Assembly: GCA_029945495.1 (NCBI GenBank)
Contig: JAQSCR010000535.1
Location: 1-9,539 of the forward strand
Direction of reading: 5' to 3'
From: Pseudolabrys sp.
Lineage (GTDB): Bacteria > Pseudomonadota > Alphaproteobacteria > Rhizobiales > Xanthobacteraceae
Length of the DNA: 9,539 nt
Position 1 is the first letter of the stretch; every line of letters starts with the position of its first letter. The position numbers were made by a program, and so were the translations under genes. Positions 1 through 8,238 of this stretch are shown here, piece by piece. Under the pieces are notes generated by a model. That model ran no database searches. It had not been told where the DNA came from and saw nothing but the letters and a program-made list of their open reading frames with translations.

Positions 1-1217
<1,217 letters not shown>

Positions 1218-1241
1218 ACAGAAGCGGCGCCGGCGTCATTC

Positions 1242-1982
1242 ATGAGTAAACCTCTCTCCGATCGTATCGCGCTGGTCACCGGCGCCTCCCGCGGCATTGG
1301 CGCGGCGCTGGCGCTTGAGCTCGCGGCAAGCGGCGCGCATGTCGTCGCGGTCGCGCGCACCGTCGGGGCCTTGGAAGAACTCGACGACAAGATCAAGCAG
1401 GCTGGCGGCTCGGCGACCCTGGTGCCGCTCGACATGAAGGACATGGACGGCATCGCGCGTCTGGCGCTGGCGCTGCACGAGCGTTACGGCCGGCTCGACG
1501 TCATGGTCGGCAATGCCGGCGTCCTCGGCACGCTGTCGCCGCTCGGCCATGTCGAGCCGAAGGATTTCGACAATCTGTTCGCGGTCAACGTCACCGCCAA
1601 CTGGCAGTTGATCCGCACCATGGATCCGCTGCTCAAGGCAGCGCCGGCCGGCCGCGCCGTGTTCATGACGTCGGGGCTAAGCTGGATGGGCAAGGCCTAT
1701 ACCGGCGTCTACGGTGCGACCAAGGCCGCGCTCAACGCGCTGGTGCAAACCTACGCCGCCGAAACCGTCACCACGGCTGTGAAGGTGAATGCCTTCAATC
1801 CCGGACCGACGCGCACGCGCATGTATGCCTCGGGCTGGCCGGGCGCCGATCAGAACGCGCTGCCGCCGCCGGAAGACGTAGCCAAGGCGGCCGTGCCTTT
1901 GTGCCTGCCGGACTGCGCCGTGAGCGGCCAGGTTTACGATTATCGCGCCGGCAAGTTTTTGGCGTTCCAGCCGCCACAGTAA
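1242..1982 (+). CDS. SDR family NAD(P)-dependent oxidoreductase
   Basis: A classical short-chain dehydrogenase of 246 residues, a normal family length, with a Rossmann fold and cytoplasmic location. The cofactor motif TGASRGIG is at 13-20, NAG at 91-93, and the catalytic set is Asn116, Ser144, Tyr157 and Lys161 (YGATK). The residues after the beta-2 strand (AVART) include Arg39, which would suit NADPH, but this is only suggestive. NPGPTRTRM near 187-195 is the usual stretch after beta-6. The substrate cannot be told from sequence. The gene lies 24 bp after purF on the same strand with no strong Shine-Dalgarno sequence before the ATG, so it may be translated after purF readthrough. Its stop codon is 3 bp from a palindromic repeat that separates it from convergent der. 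Confidence 0.93.
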   Translation: MSKPLSDRIALVTGASRGIGAALALELAASGAHVVAVARTVGALEELDDKIKQAGGSATLVPLDMKDMDGIARLALALHERYGRLDVMVGNAGVLGTLSPLGHVEPKDFDNLFAVNVTANWQLIRTMDPLLKAAPAGRAVFMTSGLSWMGKAYTGVYGATKAALNALVQTYAAETVTTAVKVNAFNPGPTRTRMYASGWPGADQNALPPPEDVAKAAVPLCLPDCAVSGQVYDYRAGKFLAFQPPQ

Positions 1983-1985
1983 TCC

Positions 1986-2083
1986 GTCATCCTGAGGTGC
2001 GAGCGCAGCGAGCCTCGAAGGATGAACGGCCACGGGCTGTCGCCCTTCGAGGCTCGGCCTTCGGCCGAGCACCTCAGGGTGAC
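1986..2083. repeat. Nested palindromic (REP/ERIC-like) intergenic repeat
   Basis: Outer arms GTCATCCTGAGGTGC (1986-2000) and GCACCTCAGGGTGAC (2069-2083) pair over 15 positions with one T:G wobble. Inner arms CGAGCCTCGAAGG (2009-2021) and CCTTCGAGGCTCG (2044-2056) pair perfectly over 13. Between them, GCTCGGCC (2052-2059) and GGCCGAGC (2063-2070) can form a competing tight hairpin with a TTC loop. The left side carries a direct repeat, GCGAGC-GCA-GCGAGC. From memory this matches a dispersed element frequent between genes in Bradyrhizobium and relatives; its translated shadow (HPEVRAQRASKDER) is a familiar spurious peptide there. It lies between the convergent SDR and der genes and could act as a two-way transcription stop or mRNA-end stabiliser, though neither side has a T-run. 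Confidence 0.88.
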
Positions 2084-2091
2084 GATCAGAA

Positions 2092-3456
2092 TTAATGCTT
2101 GAACTTGGCGCGGCCCTTGAACGGGTTTTCCTTCTCGCGCAAAGCCAGCCGGATCGGCGTACCCGGCATCTCGAACGCCTCGCGCAATGAATTCACCAGA
2201 TAGCGCTTGTAGGCGTCCGGCAGCGCGTCGGCGCGGGTGCAGAACAAGACGAAGCTCGGCGGCCGCGTCTTCGCCTGCGTGATGTAGTTGAGCCGCAAGC
2301 GGCGGCCCGACACCGCCGGCGGCGGATGCGATTCGATGGCGTGCTCGAACCAGCGGTTCAAGGCGCTGGTCGCGATGCGCTTGTTCCAGGTTTCGTGCGC
2401 CTGCACGATCGCCTGCATCAGACGGTCGAGGCCCTCGCCGGTCAAAGCCGACACGGCGACCAAGGGCACGCCTTTCATCTGCGTCAGCTTCTCGTCGGCC
2501 TGCTCGCGCAGCTTGGAGATGGCGCCGCCGGTGTGTTCCTTCAAATCCCATTTGTTGACCGCGATGACAATGGCGCGGCCTTCCTGCTCGACCAGATCGG
2601 CAATGCGCTGGTCCTGCTCCTCGAAGGCGTTCTCGACATCGAGCAGCACGACGACGACCTCGGCAAAACGCACGGCGTTGAGCGCGTCGCTGATCGACAG
2701 CTTCTCGAGCTTCTCGTCGACGCGGCCGCGGCGGCGAATGCCGGCGGTGTCGTGGATGCGGAACCTCTCACCGTGCCAGTCGAGACTGACGGCGATGGCG
2801 TCGCGCGTGGTGCCGGCTTGCGGCGAGGTCAGCAGCCGGTCCTCGCCGATCAGCCGATTGATCAGCGTCGACTTGCCGGCATTCGGCCGGCCGACAATGG
2901 CGACCTTGATCGGCTGCGGCCCGGTCGGTTCGGCCGCTTCCGCCGACGCTTCGGCGGTTTCCTCCGGCAGCGCCGCGCGCAGCGCGTCATAGAGATCCGG
3001 CAGGCCTTCGTTGTGTTCGGCCGACAGCGCCACCGGATCGCCGAGGCCGAGCGCATAGGCATCGAAGCGGCCGGATTGTCCGGCCTCGCCTTCCATCTTG
3101 TTCGCGATCAGCACGGTCGGTTTACCCGACTTGCGCACCAGCTCGGCGAAATAGCGGTCATCGGGAATAGGCCCGGAGCGCGCATCGATCATGAAGAAGA
3201 TGGCGTCGGCCTGCGCTATCGCGGTTTCGGTCTGCGCGCGCATGCGGCCGGACAGGCTTTCCGGCGCCGACTCTTCAAGCCCGGCGGTATCAATGACGGT
3301 GAAGTCGAGATCGCCGAGCCGGGCCTCGCCCTCGCGGCGGTCGCGCGTGACGCCTGGGCGGTCGTCGACCAGCGCGACGCGGCGGCCGACCAGCCGGTTG
3401 AAAAGCGTCGACTTGCCGACATTCGGCCGGCCGACAATGGCAACGGTGAAGCTCAT
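2092..3456 (-). CDS. der: Ribosome biogenesis GTPase Der (EngA)
   Basis: A double-G-domain GTPase needed for 50S ribosomal subunit maturation. It has 454 residues, within the family range. G domain 1 has the P-loop GRPNVGKS at 9-16, DTAG at 56-59 and the G4 box NKME at 119-122. An Ala/Glu-rich linker spans about 166-182. G domain 2 has GRPNAGKS at 189-196, DTAG at 236-239, NKWD at 301-304 and SALTG at 336-340. The C-terminal KH-like domain follows (about 355-445) and ends in a basic tail. The first G4 box ends in Glu rather than Asp. The ATG is preceded by a purine-rich stretch (GAGAAAAGAAA) suited to ribosome binding. It is the last gene of the minus-strand series, 140 bp after the lipoprotein gene, and converges with the SDR gene. 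Confidence 0.98.
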   Translation of the reverse strand: MSFTVAIVGRPNVGKSTLFNRLVGRRVALVDDRPGVTRDRREGEARLGDLDFTVIDTAGLEESAPESLSGRMRAQTETAIAQADAIFFMIDARSGPIPDDRYFAELVRKSGKPTVLIANKMEGEAGQSGRFDAYALGLGDPVALSAEHNEGLPDLYDALRAALPEETAEASAEAAEPTGPQPIKVAIVGRPNAGKSTLINRLIGEDRLLTSPQAGTTRDAIAVSLDWHGERFRIHDTAGIRRRGRVDEKLEKLSISDALNAVRFAEVVVVLLDVENAFEEQDQRIADLVEQEGRAIVIAVNKWDLKEHTGGAISKLREQADEKLTQMKGVPLVAVSALTGEGLDRLMQAIVQAHETWNKRIATSALNRWFEHAIESHPPPAVSGRRLRLNYITQAKTRPPSFVLFCTRADALPDAYKRYLVNSLREAFEMPGTPIRLALREKENPFKGRAKFKH

Positions 3457-3509
3457 CTGATTTCTTTTCTCAATTCATTGTCGCAAAAGCCAGCCGGTCC
3501 GGAGCCCGC

Positions 3510-3590
3510 GCGCGCGAACCCGAATTCCGGCAGGCTACACCGTAAATCTGGATTCCGGTGCCGGCTCATTCGAGCCGTCCCGGAACGACA
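3510..3590. repeat. Degenerate palindromic intergenic repeat / hairpin
   Basis: The 140-bp gap between the lipoprotein gene and der holds a nested hairpin. TTCCGG (3553-3558) pairs with CCGGAA (3580-3585), and inside it CGGCTC (3562-3567) pairs with GAGCCG (3572-3577) around an ATTC loop. Just to the left, a GC-alternating run leads into CGAACCCGAATTCCGG. The layout (GAACCC-GAATTCCGG, then CTGGATTCCGG, then CCCGGAACGAC) resembles, from memory, a second dispersed palindrome family of Bradyrhizobium-like genomes, here decayed. On the minus strand the hairpin begins 11 nt after the lipoprotein stop codon, so it could stop transcription or stabilise the 3' end, but no T-run follows. The rest of the gap must hold the ribosome-binding region of der and perhaps its promoter; I see no convincing promoter boxes. 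Confidence 0.55.
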
Positions 3591-3596
3591 GAAAGA

Positions 3597-4064
3597 TCAG
3601 CGCTGGAAAGTGCCCGATGGCGGCGGCGCCGGCCAGGCCGCGCTGCTGCCGGACGCGGGAGCCGAGCCTTGCTGCGGATTTGCCTGCTGCGGCTCCTGCG
3701 AGACCGGCTGAACGGGCGCGGCGGCCACCGGCTTTGGTTTCGGTTTGGCCGCCACCTTGCGTTTCGCCTTCGGCTTTACCGGCTTGGGCTCCTCGACAGG
3801 CGCGGCGGCTGACGGCGCCACCTGGTCGGCCCCCAGCGCGGCGTCGGCCGGCGGCTGGCTGCCCTTGATATATTGCGGCGGCACGCCTTGCGTCACGCCC
3901 GGCACGCCTTCCGGGAACACCGGCCTGCGATCGCCCGGCAGCTTCTTCTTATCGCCGAGGCCGAAAATATCGAGGCTGTCCGGATCGAAATTGGCGCAGC
4001 CCGACAGCACGGGCACGACCGCCACGAAAGTGGCCAAGAGGACAATACGTTGCATGCGGCGCAT
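3597..4064 (-). CDS. Short Pro/Lys-rich lipoprotein, function unknown
   Basis: A predicted lipoprotein of 155 residues. A basic N-terminus (MRRMQR) and hydrophobic stretch (7-19) lead to the lipobox L20-S21-G22-C23, so signal peptidase II cleavage before Cys23 is expected. Ala24 at +2 would permit outer-membrane sorting by the Lol system. After this come FDPDSLDIFGLGDKKK (26-41), a Pro/Gly turn segment PGDRRPVFPEGVPGV (43-57), and a Lys-Pro-Ala-rich stretch (91-118) that could cross or bind peptidoglycan. The tail is rich in Ser, Pro, Gln and Ala, and the protein is probably mostly disordered. ATG 4064 is chosen over Met4 because GAGGAAG sits 7-8 nt upstream of it. It lies 11 bp after the YfgM-like gene, in the slot where enterobacteria have bamB, but it has no beta-propeller. 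I do not recognise a specific function. Confidence 0.85.
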   Translation of the reverse strand: MRRMQRIVLLATFVAVVPVLSGCANFDPDSLDIFGLGDKKKLPGDRRPVFPEGVPGVTQGVPPQYIKGSQPPADAALGADQVAPSAAAPVEEPKPVKPKAKRKVAAKPKPKPVAAAPVQPVSQEPQQANPQQGSAPASGSSAAWPAPPPSGTFQR

Positions 4065-4075
4065 AAACGTCTTCC

Positions 4076-4729
4076 TCAGCTCTTGCCGTCGGCAGCGAGC
4101 AGCGCCGACAGCGCCTCGATGCGCGTGCGCGCGCCGGGCGGGGTTTCGGCATCGCTGGCGATCTGGTTGACATAGCGGCGGGCAGCGGCGGCGTCGCCGG
4201 CGCGCCAGGCCGACAGCGCCAACAATTCGCGCGCGCTATGGCGGTAAACCCGGGTCGGCTCGGTCAGCGGCTCAAGCCGGGTGCGCAAATCGGCGAAGGG
4301 CGCGCTGTCGACCAGCAGCAGGCCGGCGCGCAAGGCGGCAAGGTCCTGCCAGTTGGAGCCGAGCGAATTGTCGGCGGCCAGCGCATCATAAGCCTTCACC
4401 GCGTCCTCGGTCTTGACCTGGGCGAGTTCGGCGGCGGCGCGGAAGCGCGCCAGCACGGCATAACCCTGCGGCGCCTCGGTCGCGACCTTGGCAAAAGCGG
4501 CCTGCGCCTCGGCGTGCTTGCCCTGCTCGCTCAAAGTGATGGCGGATTCGAAGGCGGCGCCGGCCACGGCCGCCTTTTGCGCGACCCAGTACTCGTAGCC
4601 GCGCCAGCCGCCTATGCCGGCGACGATCAGCACAGCCACAGCGATGATGTAGAGGCTGTATTTGTCCCACAGCTGTTGCAGCCGTTCGCGCCGGACTTCG
4701 TCGTCAACTTCACTGAAAATATCGGACAC
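4076..4729 (-). CDS. YfgM/TPR_21-like membrane-anchored tetratricopeptide protein
   Basis: 217 residues with an N-in single-anchor layout. A charged cytoplasmic start (MSDIFSEVDDEVRRERLQQLWDKY, 1-24) is followed by one transmembrane segment (about 26-44) and then a soluble domain of Ala-rich helical hairpins (about 55-215) typical of TPR repeats. The N-terminal pattern EVDDEVRRERLQQLWDKYS followed by a membrane helix fits the YfgM family, whose E. coli member contacts SecYEG and periplasmic chaperones; that role is carried over by family only. The start is GTG, supported by GGGAG 6 nt upstream. The lipoprotein gene follows after 11 bp, so the two are almost certainly co-transcribed, with der as probable third member as in the yfgM-bamB-der order. 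Confidence 0.88.
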   Translation of the reverse strand: MSDIFSEVDDEVRRERLQQLWDKYSLYIIAVAVLIVAGIGGWRGYEYWVAQKAAVAGAAFESAITLSEQGKHAEAQAAFAKVATEAPQGYAVLARFRAAAELAQVKTEDAVKAYDALAADNSLGSNWQDLAALRAGLLLVDSAPFADLRTRLEPLTEPTRVYRHSARELLALSAWRAGDAAAARRYVNQIASDAETPPGARTRIEALSALLAADGKS

Positions 4730-4878
4730 GAATGGCTCCCGGCCCCCGCTTGACCAGATTTGGGGGCGAATTGTGCGCGTAACCTAGCGATGTGGCGCGC
4801 TCAAGGCAAAGGCCGCGCCGACTATGATCAAGATTTCAACGCTTTAGCGCATGTTCCCGGCAAGGGGAACCCCGCCGT
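4730..4878. other. Intergenic region between panB and the YfgM-like gene
   Basis: 149 bp, with panB ending into it and the YfgM-like gene starting from it, both on the minus strand. A 6-bp hairpin (GTTCCC 4853-4858, loop GGCAAG, GGGAAC 4865-4870) lies 8 nt beyond the panB stop, and a weaker CGC-TTTA-GCG hairpin lies just after it. Neither is followed by a T-run on the minus strand, so an intrinsic terminator is not proven. The promoter of the YfgM-like operon should be here, but I see no clear -35/-10 pair. Confidence 0.4.
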
Positions 4879-5706
4879 TCAAGGCTTTTTCGTCTTCATC
4901 GCATAGACGTGCTCGGGGCCCGGGAAGGCCCGCGAGCGCACCTCGGCGGCATAGTCGGCCACCGCCTTCTCGATGCCGGGGCCGAGGTCGCCGTAGCGCT
5001 TGACGAATTTCGGCACCCGTGGCGACAGTCCGAGCATATCCTCCAGCACCAGCACCTGGCCGTCACAGGCCACGCTGGCGCCGATGCCGATGGTCGGGAT
5101 CGGCACCGCCGCGGTCAGCTTGCGCGCCAGCGGCTCGGCCACCGCCTCGATCACCACCGAAAAGGCGCCGGCCTGCGACACGGCGAGCGTATCCTGCTCG
5201 ATCGGGCCCCAGTCGCCCTCGTCGCGCCCCTGTGCGCGGAACGAGCCGATGGTGTTGATCGACTGCGGCGTCAGCCCGACATGCGCCATCACCGGCACGC
5301 CGCGCTCGACCAGAAAGCGAATGGTCTCGGCCATGCGCGCGCCGCCTTCGAGCTTGATGGCGCCGCAGCCGGTTTCCTTCAGCACGCGCGCCGCGTTCAT
5401 GAACGCCTGCTCGCGCGAGGCTTCATAGGACCCGAACGGCATGTCGACGACGACCAGCGCGCGCTCCGAGCCGCGCATCACCGCGTGGCCTTGCAGGATC
5501 ATCATGTCGAGCGTGACCGGCACCGTCGTCTCCAGCCCGTGCATTACCATGCCGAGCGAGTCGCCGACCAGAATCACGTCGCAGTATTTATCGACGAGGC
5601 TGGCGGTGTGCGCGTGATACGAGGTCAGCATGACGATCGCGTCGCCGCCTTTGCGCGCGCGGATGTCGGGAGCGGTCAGCCGCTTGACGTCTTTCTGTAT
5701 GGACAC
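4879..5706 (-). CDS. panB: 3-methyl-2-oxobutanoate hydroxymethyltransferase PanB
   Basis: First enzyme of pantothenate (vitamin B5, CoA) synthesis. It transfers the hydroxymethyl group from 5,10-methylene-tetrahydrofolate to alpha-ketoisovalerate to make ketopantoate. It is cytoplasmic, a (beta/alpha)8 barrel, 275 residues against about 264 in E. coli. Visible motifs: the metal-site loop VGDSLGMV (47-54, Asp49), VVDMPFGSY (86-94, Asp88 as second metal ligand), AIKLEGG (116-122, Lys118), AHVGLTPQS (141-149), the catalytic Glu187 in VIEAV, and IGIGAS (206-211). The start is GTG at 5706, where the conserved N-terminus begins (MSIQKDVKRLTAPDIRARKG). The ribosome site is weak (AGCAGAG). It follows the NnrU-family gene by 18 bp, so the two probably share a transcript although no functional link is evident. 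panC is not in the window. Confidence 0.97.
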   Translation of the reverse strand: MSIQKDVKRLTAPDIRARKGGDAIVMLTSYHAHTASLVDKYCDVILVGDSLGMVMHGLETTVPVTLDMMILQGHAVMRGSERALVVVDMPFGSYEASREQAFMNAARVLKETGCGAIKLEGGARMAETIRFLVERGVPVMAHVGLTPQSINTIGSFRAQGRDEGDWGPIEQDTLAVSQAGAFSVVIEAVAEPLARKLTAAVPIPTIGIGASVACDGQVLVLEDMLGLSPRVPKFVKRYGDLGPGIEKAVADYAAEVRSRAFPGPEHVYAMKTKKP

Positions 5707-5724
5707 GTTTGCTACTCTGCTTGG

Positions 5725-6306
5725 TTATTTGCCGAAAACCGGAACGCCGATGAAGACCGGATGGAACACAAAGCCGAGCGCGAGATAAACGACGATCCCG
5801 AGCACGACCACGATAATGTCGTTGGTATAACCCGAAGGCGCGACCGGGACCACATCGTCGACGCGCCGCTTGGCCGATATGCGCGCGAACACGCCCCAGG
5901 CCAGGAACGTGCCGAACAGCAGGATCGAGCCGAGATCGCCGTTCGAGATCAGATGTGCCAAGGCCCAGGTCTTCACGCTGGCCAGCATCGGATATTTCAA
6001 CCGCGCCTTGATGTGGCTGGGGAAGAACACCGCGGTCATGAAGACGACCGCAAATAGCATCAAGGCGACCGTGATGTGGCGCGTGAACGCCGGCGGCGAC
6101 CAGACGTCGATCATCCCGCCCGCGCGATAATGCGCAAAGCCCCAGACGATCAGCACCAGCCCGCCGATCGACACCAGCGAGAACAGCACGCGATAGCCAT
6201 TGAGGCCGACACGCGCGATCGCGGCGGCGCGCGCGCCGCGCATCGACACGAAGACGTGCGTCGCCAGAAAGACCAGTAATCCCAAAACGAGGACGATCAG
6301 TCCCAT
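5725..6306 (-). CDS. NnrU family integral membrane protein
   Basis: 193 residues, strongly hydrophobic, with about five membrane segments: roughly 2-21, 38-60, 77-96, 124-143 and 163-187. The segment YPMLASVKTWALAHLISNGDLGS (105-127), between the third and fourth helices, matches the conserved core of NnrU proteins, with His118 and Asn122-Gly123-Asp124. His17 in the first helix is also typical. NnrU was named from denitrification gene clusters of Rhodobacter, but most alphaproteobacteria carry such genes without denitrification, and its biochemical role is not established. Here there are no nitrite or nitric oxide reductase genes nearby. It is the first gene of a likely two-gene operon with panB. 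The ATG lies behind only a weak ribosome site (GTGAGCA). Confidence 0.92.
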   Translation of the reverse strand: MGLIVLVLGLLVFLATHVFVSMRGARAAAIARVGLNGYRVLFSLVSIGGLVLIVWGFAHYRAGGMIDVWSPPAFTRHITVALMLFAVVFMTAVFFPSHIKARLKYPMLASVKTWALAHLISNGDLGSILLFGTFLAWGVFARISAKRRVDDVVPVAPSGYTNDIIVVVLGIVVYLALGFVFHPVFIGVPVFGK

Positions 6307-6339
6307 GCTGTGCTCACAATTTTAAAGAGTTGACGCCGT

Positions 6340-6377
6340 CATTGGCGGCGCAGTAGAGGCGATGAGAGCCGCCAATG
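6340..6377. repeat. 10-bp inverted repeat upstream of the NnrU-family gene
   Basis: CATTGGCGGC (6340-6349) and GCCGCCAATG (6368-6377) are perfect inverted arms around an 18-nt loop. The 218-bp gap between prfC and the NnrU gene (6307-6524) also holds CCGGCGG (6385-6391) facing CCGCCGG (6403-6409), and CGCCG-AAC-CGGCG at 6451-6463. The near arm ends 33 nt before the NnrU ATG, so on the minus strand it could be a leader hairpin, an operator, or part of the prfC 3' end. An AT-rich stretch (TTTAAAATT) lies between it and the ATG. I see no clear promoter boxes in this gap. Confidence 0.4.
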
Positions 6378-6524
6378 CAAGCCGCCGGCGGACTTAACAA
6401 AGCCGCCGGAAGCATGGAAGATATTCAATAGACGCAACGCCTTATTCGCTCGCCGAACCGGCGCGCCAGACGCCGATTGCCGGCGACGATGAGGTGGCCG
6501 TCCGCAGCGGCGGCGACGCGAAAA

Positions 6525-8156
6525 CTACTCCACCTTATTCTTCACGTCCTTGATATCGGTAAAGACGATGCCCGGCGCACGCTCGCCAGTGTAGTCGAGG
6601 ATGAACTGGTTGCGCGCCATGAACACCCGGTCGCCGTCGAGATCCTCGGCGACGGACGAATAATTGGCCTGCACGAAGTCGTTGAGCTTCTTCTCGTCGG
6701 TGCATGAAATCCAACGCGCCAGCTGGAATTCCGGCGTTTCGAAATCGATGTCGAGGCCGTATTCGTCGCGCAGGCGCACCTTCAACACGTCGAGCTGCAG
6801 CGAGCCGACGACGCCGACCATCGCCGGCGCGCCATCGAGCGGCCGGAACGCCTGCACCACGCCCTCTTCCGCCATCTGCTGCAAAGCCTCTTTCAGCTTC
6901 TTGGCCTTCATCGGATCGCCGAGTTTCACACGCCGGAGAATTTCCGGCGCGAACAGCGGCACGCCGAGGAACTTGATGTCCTCGCCTTCGGTCAAGGTAT
7001 CGCCGATGCGCAAGACGCCGTGATTGGGAATGCCGACGACGTCGCCGGCATAGGCTTCATCGGCGATCGAACGGTCCTGCGCGAAGAAGAACTGCGGCGC
7101 CGACAGCGTCATCGGCTTGCCGGTGCGCACCAGTCTCGCCTTCATGCCGCGGCGCAATTTTCCCGAACAAAGCCGGGCAAATGCGATGCGGTCGCGATGG
7201 TTGGGGTCCATGTTAGCCTGGATCTTGAACACGAAGGCCGACATGACGTTTTCTTCCGGCTCGACCACGCGGGTCGACGCCTGCTGCGGCCGCGGCGACG
7301 GTGCGAACTCCGCGAGCGCGTCGAGCAGATCCTTGACGCCGAAATTCTTCAACGCCGAGCCGAAATAAACCGGCGTCAGATGGCCTTCGCGGAACGCGGT
7401 GAAGTCGAACGGCCGGCAGGCTTCCTTGACGATCGACAGTTCCTCGGCGATCGCGGCGGCGTCGAGCATGGCGTTCTTGGCAGCGAGGCCCGCCAGATCG
7501 AGCGGCTGCGACGCCGCATCCTTCGAGTCCTCAGTCATCAGCCGCATGTCGCCGCGCTTGATGTCGTAGGTGCCGGCGAAATCGCGGCCCTGCCCGATCG
7601 GCCAGGTCATCGGCGTGGTGTCGAGCGCCAAAGTCTTTTCGATCTCGTCCAAAATCTCGAACGGGTCGCGGCTTTCGCGGTCCATTTTATTGATAAAGGT
7701 GATGATCGGAATGTCGCGCAGCCGACAGACCTCGAACAGTTTGCGCGTGCGCGCCTCGATGCCCTTGGCGCCGTCGATCACCATTACGGCCGAGTCGACG
7801 GCGGTCAGCGTGCGATAGGTGTCTTCGGAGAAGTCCTCGTGGCCCGGCGTGTCGAGCAGGTTGAAGACCTTGCCCTCGTAATCGAAGGTCATCACCGAGG
7901 TGACGACCGAAATGCCGCGCTCCTTTTCGATCGACATCCAGTCCGATCGGGTCGAGCGGCGGTCGCGCTTGGCCTTGACCTGACCGGCGAGATTGATGGC
8001 GCCGCCGAATAGCAGCAGCTTCTCGGTCAGGGTGGTCTTGCCGGCGTCGGGATGCGAAATGATCGCGAAGGTGCGCCTACGCTCCACCTCGGCGGCCAGG
8101 GCTGAGGAATTACGCAATTTAGGGGCGGAATCGGCGGTCGGAAGCGGCATGTCCAT
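6525..8156 (-). CDS. prfC: Peptide chain release factor 3 (RF3)
   Basis: Translational GTPase that recycles RF1/RF2 from the ribosome after termination. With the ATG at 8156 it has 543 residues, close to the 529 of E. coli RF3. G-domain motifs: P-loop HPDAGKT (35-41), switch I region SDWMSIEKERGIS (71-83), DTPGH (102-106) and NKMD (156-159). The stretches SDWMSIEKERGIS and DTPGHEDFSEDTYRTLTAVD separate RF3 from EF-G and LepA. Beta-barrel domain II and the RF3 C-terminal domain follow, ending DIKDVKNKVE. The frame stays open upstream to 8378, but that extension is Ser/Pro/Arg-rich and runs antisense-free over the ahpD-like coding sequence, so it is a shadow. ATG codons at 8165, 8156 and 8150 are all possible; none has a clear ribosome site, so the start is uncertain by a few codons. 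It lies 82 bp after the ahpD-like gene. Confidence 0.95.
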   Translation of the reverse strand: MDMPLPTADSAPKLRNSSALAAEVERRRTFAIISHPDAGKTTLTEKLLLFGGAINLAGQVKAKRDRRSTRSDWMSIEKERGISVVTSVMTFDYEGKVFNLLDTPGHEDFSEDTYRTLTAVDSAVMVIDGAKGIEARTRKLFEVCRLRDIPIITFINKMDRESRDPFEILDEIEKTLALDTTPMTWPIGQGRDFAGTYDIKRGDMRLMTEDSKDAASQPLDLAGLAAKNAMLDAAAIAEELSIVKEACRPFDFTAFREGHLTPVYFGSALKNFGVKDLLDALAEFAPSPRPQQASTRVVEPEENVMSAFVFKIQANMDPNHRDRIAFARLCSGKLRRGMKARLVRTGKPMTLSAPQFFFAQDRSIADEAYAGDVVGIPNHGVLRIGDTLTEGEDIKFLGVPLFAPEILRRVKLGDPMKAKKLKEALQQMAEEGVVQAFRPLDGAPAMVGVVGSLQLDVLKVRLRDEYGLDIDFETPEFQLARWISCTDEKKLNDFVQANYSSVAEDLDGDRVFMARNQFILDYTGERAPGIVFTDIKDVKNKVE

Positions 8157-8238
8157 GCGCCGCATGTGGCAGGGAAAGCGACATAATTCAAGGCTTTTCC
8201 CCGCCCGCCGCTTCCCGCCGCCCGGCCGGCCGCAGCCG

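Noticed and set aside
1901..2095. Small open frame crossing the end of the SDR gene and the repeat
   Set aside because: Its translation is the known spurious peptide of the palindromic repeat (HPEVRAQRASKDER type).
1940..2551. Minus-strand frame of 203 codons covering the repeat and the 3' part of der
   Set aside because: It is an out-of-frame shadow of der extended by the repeat; no domain or ribosome site.
2326..3711. Open frame of 461 codons on the plus strand opposite der
   Set aside because: It is antisense to a fully recognisable der gene, has the Arg/His/Asp/Gly-rich composition of GC-rich shadow frames, and shows no domain.
4853..4870. GTTCCC/GGGAAC hairpin as the panB terminator
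   Set aside because: The stem is only 6 bp and there is no T-run on the minus strand after it, so it is noted only as a weak structure.
4909..6057. Open frame of 382 codons on the plus strand opposite panB and the NnrU gene
   Set aside because: It spans two confident minus-strand genes and their gap, is rich in His and Arg, and resembles no family.
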